Shown: positions 24,166-36,359 of the stretch, piece after piece
Layout of the letters: every line of letters begins with the position of its first letter
Position numbering within the stretch: position 1 is the first letter of the stretch
Origin: Absidia repens
Taxonomy: Eukaryota > Mucoromycota > Mucoromycetes > Mucorales > Cunninghamellaceae
Length of the DNA: 64,000 nt
NCBI GenBank assembly: GCA_002105175.1
Contig: MCGE01000009.1
Span: forward strand, 372,001 to 436,000
Direction: 5' to 3'
Translations under genes and position numbers: made by a program
Notes under the pieces: generated by a model
Databases searched by the model: none
What the model was told of the DNA's origin: nothing
Seen by the model: the letters and a program-made list of their open reading frames with translations, nothing else

Positions 24166-26533
24166 TTTTTTTGTGAGGATTTGGGTAGTCTCACTCCAAC
24201 CATAATGGTATAGCATGCCACTCACCGTAGAATTATATACCCTCTTAGTTCATCTTGAGTTATGTTTATTGGTTCTGATAAAAAAAAAAAATAGAAGACC
24301 TACGTAGTATATATATCTTTCAAATGACCGTATTTTTAGCGAATTAATCCATAAAACAATATTGAAACACAAATAATTGCAGTGGACAGTAAAAAAAGAA
24401 ATATCTAATTTGACGGATAAAAGGTAGATTGAAAATACACTATGTGTTAAAGGGCTTTTTCTTTTTCTTTTTCTTTTTTTTCTTTTTTTGGTTTCCATGA
24501 TGATGGGATTTTCAAATAAAAGTACAGTACTTACTTACGTTTTGTGTATATAGTAAGCATAATATGATATATCGTATCTGTACAAAGGGGTACAATAGGA
24601 TAAAATAACGGATACAAATAGTTAATACTAATGGCCAAGATCAGGAGGTCCTGAATATTATGCTTGTTGATTGTGACCATCAAATCATCAAAAAAGGCGG
24701 GGTCTTTTCCTTTTTCATTGCAGACAAGATTATTAATTATCCAGCAAAACTTCGTTCCGTAAATTACCCGGACGTGGTTTTCAAATCATTGTTTAGTACT
24801 AAGAGGTGTGATAGAAAAAAAGGCGCCAAAATTTAAATTCCGTCCTCAACATGATCCGGGGCATAACAAGAAGAAATGTGGGGTTATCCACTGACGATAC
24901 TTTGTTTTTATTTTGCTATTTATGCATTACAGCAGATTTTCTTCTGTAAACACAAGGAGAATCATCAAGTTTATTTCAAGATGGCTGGAGCACATGATTT
25001 TCATCCTTCAAATAATCGAAAATACACAAACCACGCCAATGTATGCGCGCGTTTTGATGGTACAGCTAAAACGTTATCTATATTTCCATACAGATATCAT
25101 GTTTTTGTTTTGTTTTTGTTTTTTGTAACAAAATATTGAAGTAACTGTTTCATTTTATACATATAGTCTTTATCAAGTGATGAAAAAGTCGTTAACCAGG
25201 AGAGATCAGGATAGCGGGATTTTAAAAATTAACTAGGATCTCCTTCCGCTTTCGATGACCTCATCTCTGGAGACTTTAAAACATGTCTATTGAAAAAGTC
25301 ATCACCCGATGCCATGTTTTCTATATTTTCCTATATCGATAAAAATCATTTTATTTTCTATATCTTTATACGCACTTAACGACGGTTAAAACAAGATCAT
25401 CCTGGGGATTTGATTCCTTTTATCTTGATCAATAGTCACAATGATATACATAAGAAAAATTGTTTACCATTTGAGAAAGCTTATCTTTTATTTTTGTTGT
25501 TCCATCTACGTAGATTAATACTTTTGTCCAACTTTAAAATCCAGCGACCAATGATGTAGTTTTCTTCACTCATCTACACTGCATTCTACATACAGCAGAG
25601 CACAACACAACACGATATTATATACATCTCGTTCTTACATACGGTAGCTTACCTCATCATCTGAAAAGAATGACGAGATGCTCTTGACATATAGATTTTA
25701 CACTGCTTAGGAATAAATATCTATCATATATCAGTATATTAAAGTATGATACCCAAAAGTGAGATACTGTATCATTCCAAATAAAAATAAAACAAAAACA
25801 AACATGCTCACATGGTCATTGGGGAATAAAAACAAACCATCATTTTCCCTCCTTTTTTTTATTTTCACTGCTGGTCATCATAACACAAGATATAGTAAAG
25901 GCATGGATCCGAAAATGACAGAAAATAAATCATCTGCCATACCCTCCTGAATAATAATAATAATAATAAAAATAAAAATATTTATGATATTCTCCAGAAA
26001 ATGACACTTCGAAGATTGGTGAGCAAGCGGCGATTTAAAAAAGGTACCATTTTTAGACCCTACCAAATTTATGCAAAAAATTGGGTCATACTTTCGCCCA
26101 CTCGTCTGTTTACAGTGTGAACAAAACACACATTCTCTCTTTTTTCAATGTTACACTACGTATTAACTTGGAACAACACAGCCATTAAATGGAAAAAAAA
26201 TAGCGGTTATCTATCATATATTTTATTATTATAAAAAAGGGGCTGCGATAACCCCCTATTTTAAAATAAACGAGTGATGTAGGCTCCTTTTTAGCTATTA
26301 TAAAATTTTAATCCAATAGGAACCATGACTCATTTCTTATAATTCGTGTCACCTGATGTCCATGTATTATACTGGATCCAAAAAGTCTGAAGGAATATTT
26401 AACCCTTCAGGCTTTGACAACCAGGCAGAAAAAGTATAAATTCTTCCCCTCCCATTTTTGTTATTTTTCTTTTCTTCTTCTTTTTCAAAACAAAAAAAAG
26501 ACAACAATAACTTATTGTCACCAGCTTTGCATT
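24166..26533. other. Gene-poor spacer
   Basis: About 2.4 kb without a supported gene. Open frames such as 24913-25128 are interrupted by low-complexity T-rich tails and have no recognisable domain. A T-rich tract with gacaacaataac leader sequence (26450-26533) precedes the small gene that follows. Confidence 0.45.
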
Positions 26534-26840
26534 ATGTTTCCTCCTTGTCGAATTTTACCTGCCACCTGTGAACTTTGTGGTAACTGGTTACCTGATCATC
26601 AAGTAAGCAAACTCACTCAAACAAAAATAAGCGATGAATTCTTAATCTTTGAGTTTACAGGCGTCCTGTCCTCGCAATGGCGTACATCCTTCACAATGGA
26701 ATTTTGATAACAGTATTCCTTGCAATCAAATGGAATACCTCCTAGATCAACAGGAAGACGATGATGATAATGATAACAATGTCAGCGTTTATAACAGGTC
26801 CCGAAAAATAACCCTTCCTACCAGCAAAACCATACATTGA
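26534..26840 (+). CDS. Small Cys-rich protein, possible zinc-binding
   Basis: Two exons, join(26534..26602, 26661..26840), encode 82 aa. The gtaagc donor and tacag acceptor keep the frame. Cysteines cluster in the first half (PPCRILPATCELCGNW and ASCPRNG, then a later PCNQ), giving a C-x6-C-x2-C-x(about 10)-C spacing that could bind one metal ion. The middle has a run of Asp and Asn, and the C-terminus is basic (RSRKITLPTSK). I do not recognise the family. A TC-rich leader typical of other genes here lies just upstream, and AT-rich DNA with AATAAA (near 27089) lies downstream. Very small size and lack of a known domain keep the confidence moderate. Confidence 0.5.
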
Positions 26841-28330
26841 ATTGTCACCATACTACCTCTCTGTATAATACATCTTCCTATCTACAGCTCTTGTTCTACT
26901 TCTCTCTATCTTTGTGATAATTCCGTCCCATCCATTTCCCTTCGAATCATTTGTCTTTATCTTAGTATATACGTACATTTTTTTATACATAGTTTCCTTT
27001 TTTTTTTATACCCTTGTTTTCCTCCTATGCAACTGTCCCCTCTAGTATATATAATTTGCCCTTCTTTTATTTTTACTTATATGATGATTAATAAACTGAC
27101 AGTAAGTGTGTAGATCATACCTTTGCTGATTTGAAAATAAAATCCCCCATCTCACCCATATAAAAATCAACCTTTAGTTCCCGTAGTAGTCTCCCCCCTC
27201 CAAAAAAAAAAGTACCATTCCTTCCGAAAAACTCTGCTCTAAAACCAACCAAACCAAAAAAGCAAAATCAGGGACTGTTTCCTGTCACTCCCTTTCAATT
27301 CCCCTCTTTTAACATCCATATTTCGTCATCACAACCCTATCTGCATACAAATAAACATACCGATAAGAAACACAAACAAACACACGTCAAACTGATATCA
27401 AACGTTTTTTTTTTTCGTTTTTTTTTTTTATTGGAATACGTATTGGGAGTTTTCTATTTACGCAATAAACTAAATACTAATTTTGATTGATCTACACTAG
27501 ACAGATATACAACACCAGTCACTTGTTCATCAGCTACCATAAAAAGATTTGTCATGCCTAATTGTCTATCATCCCAACTTTCACTCATATACTAGCGAAT
27601 CGTCATCGAATTGTTCAGAGCTGTCATTCACAATGCTGTATTTTATCATCGCTTCCGAACTCATACGTTCATGTCGTCTATCCATGCAGTTATTCCTAGT
27701 AGCCTTCTAGCAGTTGACCAAGCTGTTAGTGATGATATGGTTACAATCCAAAGGTGGTGTTTCCTGGATGGTGTTGGGCCTATCTGTTAAGCAAAAAGTC
27801 GTTCATCCATTTATTGCTCTATTGTACATTGATTGTTTTCTTTTATGGTTGTTGTCGTGTGTAAGGATAAGCTGACGTGGAATCTTCAAAATGGGCAACA
27901 GAGCAGTGTGTAGAGTTAATGGATTGACAGGAGTGATTGGTCAATCCATGAACTACAGTTGTCAGTGCAAGGTGGTGTGGTGTTAACTAAATGGGCGGAT
28001 ATTTCATAGACTGTTGAAAAGTGATCTACCCCTTGTGCCAGGTAAGAAAAAAAAAATGAAGCAAGAAAGAGAAATTGAAAGAGGCGGATTTTTTTTTCGA
28101 ATCATCAAGCCTATTATCGGCGTTTGAAAAACAGTGCCCTATCTGAGTTGTACTGACCACAAATGATCCAAATAGTTTTTCTTATGCAATTGGAGAACTG
28201 TTGCCAATTGAAGCATCTTTATTTAATCCGCCTATATAAACTCAATGGCCTTTTTTTTTGTTTTTTGTTTTTTTTGAAGAAAAAAAATAAACTCACTCCT
28301 ATTTATTGAAAAAAACCAAAAGTCCAGGAA
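26841..28330. other. Spacer with possible unresolved exons at 27.59-28.06 kb
   Basis: Mostly AT-rich. In 27590-27795 both strands stay open. The minus strand offers a 39-nt exon (27786-27748) and a terminal exon ending DSSEQFDDDSLVYE, joined by a very short intron with a CTAAC branch point. The plus strand offers a frame ending WCFLDGVGPIC after a tactag acceptor. I cannot choose between them, so neither is called. A TATA box (cctatataaa near 28231) belongs to the orphan gene at 28331. Confidence 0.4.
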
Positions 28331-28820
28331 ATGTATTACCTTACATCCACTCGTTTCAAAGCGGCCTGCGAACTACGATGGTACTCGGCAACGGATGTCC
28401 TGAAATATGTGCATGAATTGAGAGACTTTATCCTCAATGGGAGTAGCAAATTATCCTCTGTGTATCTTCCTACGCTCCGATATTACGAAGGGTCAGAATT
28501 GTTTGATCTCAATAAGCGTTTTCCCGACAACACGTACTACATTTGCGAGGGAATCGGCAGTTGGAACTTTCGCATGCAACGACTCCAGCTCTTATCGTCC
28601 ATCGTCACAAACGCCAATCGTCTTCAACGTGACTATGAAGGCGTCTCGACCCTTGGAAATACGGAGGTCTCTATCCTCCTTGATGTGGATGACATTCTCA
28701 GTGCCTTTGAGGCGGCAGATTTTTTGGTGGATCGCATCGAGTTTGAAAATCGGTACCAGTTGAAGTGGAAGCCAAATGAAAATGATACCGAGTTCGAGTC
28801 CGAGTCCGATACTGATAATC

Positions 28821-28854
<34 letters not shown>

Positions 28855-28900
28855 GCAACATCATCATCAAGATCAAGATCAAGATCAGCAGCAAAAATAG
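28331..28900 (+). CDS. Hypothetical protein with polyGln/His/Asp tail
   Basis: A single uninterrupted exon encodes 189 aa, starting about 95 bp after a TATA box (cctatataaa). The first ~150 residues look like a folded domain with a normal mix and many aromatics (YYLTSTRFKAACELRWY, DNTYYICEGIGSWNFRMQRL, LLDVDDILSAFEAADFLVDR). The tail is simple: alternating Glu/Ser/Asp, then a run of 13 Gln from CAA/CAG repeats, His triplets and DQ repeats. No domain is recognised. The first part recalls short acidic proteins that are intronless in many fungi, but I cannot name a function. The antisense open frame through the repeat is only a shadow. Confidence 0.6.
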
Positions 28901-29282
28901 ACCTTATTTTCATCGCTTTGCTTCATTTATACAATACTTGCAGTTTGTTCTTTAAACCAATAATAAACGACATGGTACATGCTCTCCTCATGCTCTTGGG
29001 GAATCATAGACTTACTGAGTGACCGATTCTTTTTAATACATAAAGTACGGGTTTTTTGAGAGGAGAGAGCGAGAGAGAGTGTAAGGTAAACACTTCTGTC
29101 ATTTGCGACTTTGGTGGTTGGCTCGTTAAAGTCCAACCGTCATTCTCTACCTGTGTATGAATGACCCCTCATGTCAATGCTAGACGATTGGGTATGTTCA
29201 TACTCCGCTTTTCTACATTATTTATTTTCTCTCCGGGCGGTCCTGATTTTTCTTTTTCCTTTCCTTTTTTTTTTTTTTTTAA
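28901..29282. other. 3' flank and spacer
   Basis: Short spacer between the orphan gene and an inverted repeat copy. It contains AATAAA (28961) and a T-run (29266-29280), and no gene. Confidence 0.5.
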
Positions 29283-29605
29283 GACATCAATGAAATATTC
29301 ATGGGGGATACATGTGATCTTGGATTAGTGTTAGAACTTGACTCAGGGGCATTTCGAAAAATGCAATAAAAACATGCATGGGGAAACTTTGTCATTTTGG
29401 ATTCGTGATTTTGGGACAGGCATATCATATTATCCATCTGGTTTAGTGTAGTGGAAACTTTGTTAGATTAGCTTATTATTATGGAACCTGTATTAGCTTT
29501 GCTAATTGTTAGTTCTCATAGATCATATCTTCAACGGAATAAAAATTATGTTTTGTCTTGCTACCATTAATCTCTGTCATGTAGTTAACTCTCTTGTCGA
29601 ATGGG
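29283..29605 (-). repeat. Repeat family A, copy 6 (inverted, 5'-truncated)
   Basis: Diverged copy read on the minus strand. Landmarks on the plus strand are 'cttggattagtgttagaac' (29318), 'catgcatggggaaactttgt' (29372), the gtttagtgtagtgg segment and 'ggaataaaaattatgttttg' (29536). It lacks the 5' blocks. Confidence 0.7.
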
Positions 29606-29621
29606 GTTTATATGGGTGTGT

Positions 29622-29623
29622 GC

Positions 29624-29654
<31 letters not shown>

Positions 29655-30170
29655 TTGAGTATTAGACAACTTCGGCAAACCGCCTGCTCAGTGTTCTATC
29701 TAATGAATATACACGGTTGCGTATGTAGAATTAAACGTATGTGAGAGTGAGTTTGTATGTGTGTATATGTGTATGTGTGTATGTGTATGTGTGTATGTGT
29801 GTATGTGTGTATGTGTGTATGTGTGTATGTGTGTATGTGTGTATGTGTGTATGTGTGTATGTGTGTATGTGTGTATGTGTGTATGTGTGTATGTGTGTAT
29901 GTGTATGTGTGTATGTGTGTATGTGTGATGGTGCGTGCGGATCTATGTACATAAAAAGGGTTGGGTATTTGACGACTTGATCAAACCGCCGTGCTCAGTG
30001 CTAGATCTAATGCATATCCACTGTATGCATATAAAGAGTAAAAATGACGTTTGTGTGTCTATTGATATGTATGAAAAAAAGGGTCGAGCACTAATCACTT
30101 TGTCCAAACGCCGTGTGCTTACTCTGTTTAATGGATGTACGCTGTATGTATATGCCTATATATCAATGAA
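29622..30170 (+). repeat. Repeat family B: three tandem units with GT microsatellite
   Basis: Three related units, each an A-run followed by G-rich gggttgag-like sequence and a core near CCGCCGTGCTCAGTGC. Unit 1 core is at 29680-29695, unit 2 at 29988-30003, unit 3 (diverged, cgccgtgtgcttactc) near 30109-30124. Units 1 and 2 are separated by a large (GTGTATGT)n array. A fourth unit lies near 59439. Confidence 0.65.
29753..29927 (+). repeat. (GTGTATGT)n microsatellite
   Basis: About 175 bp of an 8-bp unit, gtgtatgt, with few interruptions. The Cys/Val-rich and Thr/His-rich open frames through it are translation artefacts of the repeat. Confidence 0.95.
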
Positions 30171-30704
30171 AAGGAATATTCAAGGTATGTTTCACCGCCT
30201 ATGCTATTTCACATTTGCTGGACAGCCACTTGGCATGAATCATTATATATAAAAATACAGTATAAAACTATCATAACTGTCATGGAGATTACTCTTCCTT
30301 TACCCTTGAAGTGAATTTCAAAATAAAACAAAATTCTTTATGGTAAAAAAAAAAAAAGTCTCTAACCCCAAGTTCAATTCAATGAAGGGACATGCTAAGT
30401 AAGTAAGCAATGACTGAAATGGAGTTCAAACGGTGCTATAGGGAGAAATCAACTTGAAGAGTGCTAGAGACATGTACATCCAACATATAAATTAAGACAA
30501 AACAATAACAAAAAAAATACAAAGTTGCGTAATTGAGTTCAATTATTTTTTATTGTGAAGTAAATAAATGGGATACTATATACAAACAAGGGAGGAAGAA
30601 TAGACAGATAAATATATATAAACTACAAAAGGAGGGTAGGATAGAAATAAAATAAACTAAAATCGAGATATACAGACATAAACAATTTTGGATGGTTATT
30701 CAAT

Positions 30705-32365
30705 CTAAGCTGTAGTGGGACGATTGCTTTGGAAGTCGAAGATGAGACTCTTGATAGAATCAATTGAGCCAAATACCATACCTAATAGTAGAAAAAAAGA
30801 AAAAGGCGGTTAAGTATTATTGCTAATTATACGATAATTCCCTCCTGATGTAAACTTACCGACAATACCAAGGAATAAAGTGAAGGCACAGAAAGCGAGT
30901 TCATACCAAGGCTTATTTCGAACACCAGTCAAGCGTAAGTAACATCCAATAGGTAACAAAAAGACAAGTCCACAGTTTGCCAAGGCACCAATCAGGCCCA
31001 TAAAATCATCAAAGTAAGGTACAAACACGGCGAGAATGACCAGAATCACCATGGTACAGGTACGAATAACAGCCCGAGCACACCAAGCACCCACACGACC
31101 TAAGCGATCTTCATTGGCACGAGAAAACTTCTCAAATTCCAAGGAGAAGGACGTAGTGTAGATGGGAATAGCAAAAATAACATGGATAGTCATTACGATA
31201 ATGGCAATCGTTTTGCCAGCACCGGTAGGTAAAGAGTCGTAAATAGGAGACAGAGCATATTTACCGAACGCCCAATAGGCAGGCACAGCAGTCAAAAAGT
31301 AAAGACATGTACAAGTAGACAGACCAGCAACCAAAGCCCATTTCCATTGATGAGGTTTCTTCAAAGCATGTTCAACATCTAAAAGATAAATAAATTGGTC
31401 AATTGACTTCAGATATTGGCAAGAATAAAAAAGAAGAAAAAGAAAAAGAAAACAAACTTACGAGGATAGGTATTGTTGCCACCAAAGGAGAAAGCAATAG
31501 TAGCCAAAGAAGAAGGGAAGCCTGTCCAGATCACACCAGAGTTACCGGGGTCTTCCAAACGATTCATGGGAGATTGAATCAATACAATAAAGACAGCAAT
31601 CATAGTACAAACAGCGCCAATAGCGGCAATAGCGGTGACTTCTCGAAGTGTCTTCAATACCAACGAGGGAATTAATAAAAAGACACCCCAAATGATGGTC
31701 CAGTAAGCATGAGTCAATTCACCAGCCTGTTGTTGCAGAAAAGAGAAAAGAAAAATAGAAAAAAGTGAGAAACAGGAAATAAAAAATAAATCGGCGTTTT
31801 AAAACTAGCAGGAGAAACTTACAGTGCCTTTCAATAAGGTGACCATATTACCGGCAGCCAAGACAAGGTAAAGAGCAGGACAACCAAATAAATTTAAAAG
31901 ATGAAGACAGGAAGAAACAATATACCCAGGCCAGCTGAAGGCAGCAACACCAATTTCCTTAAAATCATGGAGACGATGACCTGGCTTGTAATACAGACAT
32001 CGAATCAAGACAATACCAGAGTAGACTGACATGAAATAAGCCAACAATAAAATCAAAATCCCCAACCAGCCACCTTGGGCAAATGCATGAGGAAGACCCA
32101 ATGTACCCGTACCAGCCTAATAAAAAATTGCAATGATTAGTGTTACTAAACAATGTACCTAATTCCTTTTGTTTTAGTCGTTCTATTCAAAACTTACCAC
32201 AACACAAACAATATTAAAGTAGGCAGTCAAAAAAGACCCTTTACCATGCCCAAATTCATTGACAATGCTGGATGCCCGATCTTCTTCCACATAATCTTCA
32301 ATCGAGGTATGTTCTACATTATACTTCTCAGGTTGATCTGTATTATAAGCCTCTTGTATAGACAT
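30705..32365 (-). CDS. AAAP-family amino acid transporter
   Basis: Five exons, complement(join(30705..30781, 30860..31378, 31462..31726, 31823..32116, 32198..32365)), encode 440 aa, a normal size for the amino acid/auxin permease family. The short hydrophilic N-terminus (EKYNVEHTSIEDYVEEDR) precedes the first helix, then AGTGTLGLPHAFAQGGW, the family's glycine-rich substrate-binding helix. About ten further hydrophobic segments follow (WLGILILLLAYFMSVYSGIV, AYWTIIWGVFLLIPSLVL, EVTAIAAIGAVCTMIAVFIV, MVILVILAVFVPYF). FPSSLATIAFSFGGNNTYPHVEHAL fits the conserved central helix of these carriers. The protein probably moves neutral or bulky amino acids across the plasma or vacuolar membrane; the substrate cannot be read from the sequence. 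A possible decayed relative lies near 34.1-34.6 kb. Confidence 0.9.
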
Positions 32366-34080
32366 TGTTGAAAATGTTTTTTTAAAGAAAAGAAAAAGAA
32401 GGGAAGGTAGGGTAGTGAAGGGTAATTAAAAAAAGAAAAGAAAAGAGATGATCAAAAAATCAGGAAAGAGAAATAAAATAAAAAAATCCCTTTTTATATC
32501 TAACCAACCCAAGGAATAATCCAAAATGCATTTCATTGGGTATTTTTGGTTTCAGGACAAGAAAGGTTTTTTTTTTCTTCCCGCTTATCAATGGTTGTAA
32601 AAAGACTCTCCTGTTTTTGGTTTCCCTTGTCAAATCAACTCCGTTTAGATAACCGATCATTAAATTACTATAAACTGGTAAATGAATGGTACTGATTCTT
32701 ACTGTCTCCTCAACGGAGTTTTTTTATTGTTGTTCTTGTTCATATGCAAACTTCGGTTCATTCCCTTTTAAATACTCTTTGTGATGCATAAGGTGATGAT
32801 CATCATTTCATGAACGATTAGAATCACTGTCTGTATCATAATGATCAAAATAAATAGAATACATATATTCCATTGATATGAAATAATTGAAAAAAGATGA
32901 GGTACTCTTTTATCCACCTTATATTATAACATGGGCCACATCATTCGCAAGATTGGGTTTGGTTCTTTTTGAATCAACGATATTCTATTGGCACCGGGAA
33001 TAAAGTAGATCTTCCCAGGTAAGTTTTTGATTCGTTCAGGTCAAGGCCCAGCTTTAAAACGCCGTTTACATCTTGCCATTATAATGGGATTGTTTTCATA
33101 TTTTTTTTTTTATTGACCGGATACGTTCTAGTCCATTTCTCACGGTGTGTGATCCATTTTTCAATTTCTCGCGTTGACGTATGTACCCTTGCGAATAAAC
33201 TGGTCAAATGGGGAAATCCGGAAACCGATCGAAAAACTTTATCTCAACATTTAATATTCTTTCTTTAATCAGAGCATCGTATGATAGATAGTGATAAGGT
33301 TTTTTTTTTCATGTGGTGTTTCTTCGGTTTTCGTGGTTTACAGCATTCCAAATGGAAAAAAAAAATATTATCACCTGTTTCTTTATACGGCCAATATTTA
33401 GTTATCGGAGTCAAAGATATTTTGACAGCTTCGTCCGCGGGAACACAAAGGAGTATTATTCAAACAGCGCCCATTTCATTTTGTGTGGGGGAGTCTTGGG
33501 GAAACCAACAAAAAAAACTAAAAAAGTATTGGGTCGTCCTGAATTAAGGTATTTGATGACAATTTCAAAAAACCAATCAGGACGTCATTCATCATTAAAA
33601 AAGGTGGCTGTTCGAGTCAAACCTTAAAGCTTCTGTTAATAAGAGGTCCCATGTTTTTATATTACTGATAATGAAATAAAAGCTATGACGTGTGTTTTTG
33701 CTAGTAAAATGTCTGCAGTGCTGTATGTACAGTACATAATATTTGATATGTAACAAAATTACTAAGTTGTCACATACATCTATGACGAGTTCGAAAAAAA
33801 TTCCTCTAATATCCTGATATGAATTCTAGTCTTCCCAAGTAATAATAATAAAACCCTCATGCTGATAGTGCCATTTTCAGAACTCCGCACAACGTAACAG
33901 TTCGTTTGTAGTAAAAGTGAAGATTGTTTATTGACTAAATTGATGTAAGAATGAAGACTTTAAAACTACGGGAAAGAAGAGCAGACAGCAAATAAAGCTA
34001 AGAATGTAACTAACATAGTAATAGAGAAGAATGGGGGGGTTCATAACTATAAGTCTACATGGAAATGAAGAAAGACTATA
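32366..34080. other. Promoter side of AAAP gene; no gene supported
   Basis: AT-rich spacer. Open frames at 33281-33627 overlap in two phases and show no domain. CAAT/TATA-like motifs are not distinctive. Confidence 0.45.
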
Positions 34081-34586
34081 ATAATTAAGATTAATTCAAA
34101 TACACCATCTGAAGGAGACTGCTTGGGAAGCCAACTAGCGATGCTTTTATGTCCTGTCAAAAAAATTAAGCGTAAAACGTTAATACAAAACAGTCATTCC
34201 TGCATCACTTATTCCCCTCCCACCCCGCGCTTACCATAAACTCAACCATTGCTATACTAATATCCTTTGTTCACAATCGAAACCCAAGTCAACCCCACCA
34301 GGTATCTTTTTTTGTCCTAGTAAACAGTCAAGTTTTGATTTGAGTATGATTTGATGATCGAGGTTAAGAAAAATAGAAAAGTCGCTTAATTGCAATATAC
34401 TAACCGAAATAAAACAGAAGGATTGAGTCCCAAGAGTGGGAACGTTAATGGCCAGTTTTCCTGCTGCTCAAGGAATATTAGACAGATCAGGTGAATGAGC
34501 ACTTCCAGTTCTTGTTCATTTGGAAATTCATTGCTGTTCAGTAGTGAGCGGTGATTCGTTTCGTTGAAGGAGGAAATAGAATAAAC
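34081..34586 (-). pseudogene. Possible coding relic or small unresolved gene
   Basis: On the minus strand, 34586-34405 follows a cag acceptor and reads as 60 open codons with gene-like content (NEQELEVLIHLICLIFLEQQ, then NWPLTFPLLGLNPSVLF). A separate piece has an ATG near 34253, MVEFM, a gtaagc donor, and a tacag-type acceptor at 34154. It continues DIKASLVGFPSSLLQMVYLN and then stops. This tail resembles the end of the AAAP transporter upstream (MVFGSIDSIKSLIFDFQS) in order and spacing, which suggests a decayed tandem copy. The pieces do not join into one frame with clear splice sites. Evidence is weak. Confidence 0.25.
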
Positions 34587-35210
34587 CTGCTATAAATTGT
34601 AATATGTGAAGGAAAGAAAAAAAAAAGAGGAGAGATAAAAACTCAATAGAGCTACATATTCGAACTCCGTCTTCCATATGAACACATTTGTATGTGAAAT
34701 ATTTTGGTAAAACGAGGATTGATGCTCAAAGTGTAGACTTTACGAGCTACTGATAAGCAATCAAGTGGAGATAGATAGATAGAGAGAAGAAGTGAGAAAC
34801 AGTAGAAAGCAACACGGCGACCTTTTATTCCTATTTTTTTTTAAAAAAAGTGATTTCTGGGAAACTACGCTGGACTTCAATGTACGTATAGTACAGTATC
34901 TTGATCTAGACTTCAGATGATGATAGTTTCAACTGGGTTGACTTACCCCTGTGATTTCATATACAACTTGTAGAAAAAAAATAATCTTAAAAATGACATG
35001 ATTTCATAAAAAAAGGAAACAAATTGATCGATAATACGAAACCATTAAATAGTTTGCCTGCTATAAAGCACATTTGCAAATTCCAATCATCGTTGCTATC
35101 TTAATCATTTAAAACGTTCACGATATTCAGAAAAAAAAAAGCATGAATTATGATGTAAACGATCATCATTTTTTTTTCTTTTTCCTTTTCCTTTTGAGAA
35201 GACAAAAGAA

Positions 35211-36328
35211 ATGATACAGAGTCATTATTTATTACTCATATGTATTATTTTATACTCCGTGCTCATCCTTAGCGATTTGGTGGAAGCGCAAGAGAAGCCA
35301 GTTGAAGAAACACCCTCCAAGAAAAGACTAGGACAGCGTTATACCGTGCAATTCCAATCACCTGCCAACAACAAGGCAGAGGCACAGGCAGATCAAAAAG
35401 CATTTTTGGAATACTTGCAACAGCACCATATCAATGTCACAGTGCGATACAAATTCACGGATATTATGAATGGTATGTCAGTTCAACTCGTCCCTACCCA
35501 GCCATCCAACTCGTCTTCTTCGATGGATGTGGATAATCTTGATTTGATCAATGATATGATCAATAGTGATGGTAACATAGTCTTTGGGGGCGAGGAGCAA
35601 AGAAATTTGACACGACAAGGCACCAATGATGAGGGTGCGGAAATATTAGCTCGACGACGACCGGCTATGTTTCTGGCTCAGACTTTAAAAAGCTGTCCTT
35701 ATATTCACCGGTATTGGCCTGGTAAAAGATATTCTCGGCCAAATGTATTTCGATCCGCATTACCACCCCTGAAACCCAATTTCAACGCTGGAGAAGGCGG
35801 CGGTGGTAACCACGATGCTGACATTGAAAAAGAAGAGGAGGACGAGGATGATGCTGAAGGAATAGATTGGGATGAAATTTATATTGATCCTGGGAGCCCC
35901 AATATGAACTTTGCTCATATGCTCACTGGCGTGGATAAAGCGAAACATGCATCGTTGACAGGGAAAGGAATTAAAATAGGCATTCTTGATTCTGGGGTGG
36001 ATTATAAACACCCTTCCTTGGGTGGCTGCTTTGGGGTAAATGATTTTCATATAACTAACGCATGAATTTCTCACTTCGTCTTCTTTTTTTTTAAAAAAAA
36101 AATAAGGAAAATTGTCTCATACAATATGGTTATGATTTAGTGGGTGATAATTATGGAGGTTTGTCAAATGTCAGTAGTATTGTTAGCCCTTTCTTTTTTT
36201 CATGCAAATCGCGTCCTTTTTTTTTTTTTTTGCACTAGAATCCACCGATCCAACTCCCGACGCTGATCCACGGTATCTAAAAAATGGGGAAGGGGCAAGT
36301 TTTTTTTTCTGACCTTTTTTTTTCTCTC

Positions 36329-36359
<31 letters not shown>

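Noticed and set aside
28592..28913. Antisense Leu- or Val-rich frames over the orphan gene
   Set aside because: They are the reverse complement of the CAA/CAG-repeat tail and coding exon; the sense frame has the better composition and a TATA box.
29753..29927. Possible CRISPR-like array
   Set aside because: Units are a contiguous 8-bp microsatellite with no spacers, and the genome is eukaryotic.
29731..29980. Long open frames on both strands (Cys/Val-rich and Thr/His-rich)
   Set aside because: They are translations of the (GTGTATGT)n microsatellite; every frame of such a repeat is open.
33281..33627. Overlapping plus-strand frames upstream of the relic
   Set aside because: Both phases are open, composition is poor and there is no domain.
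33600..33630. tRNA B-box-like word (gttcgagtc)
   Set aside because: No matching A-box or cloverleaf can be folded around it; no tRNA is supported anywhere in the window.
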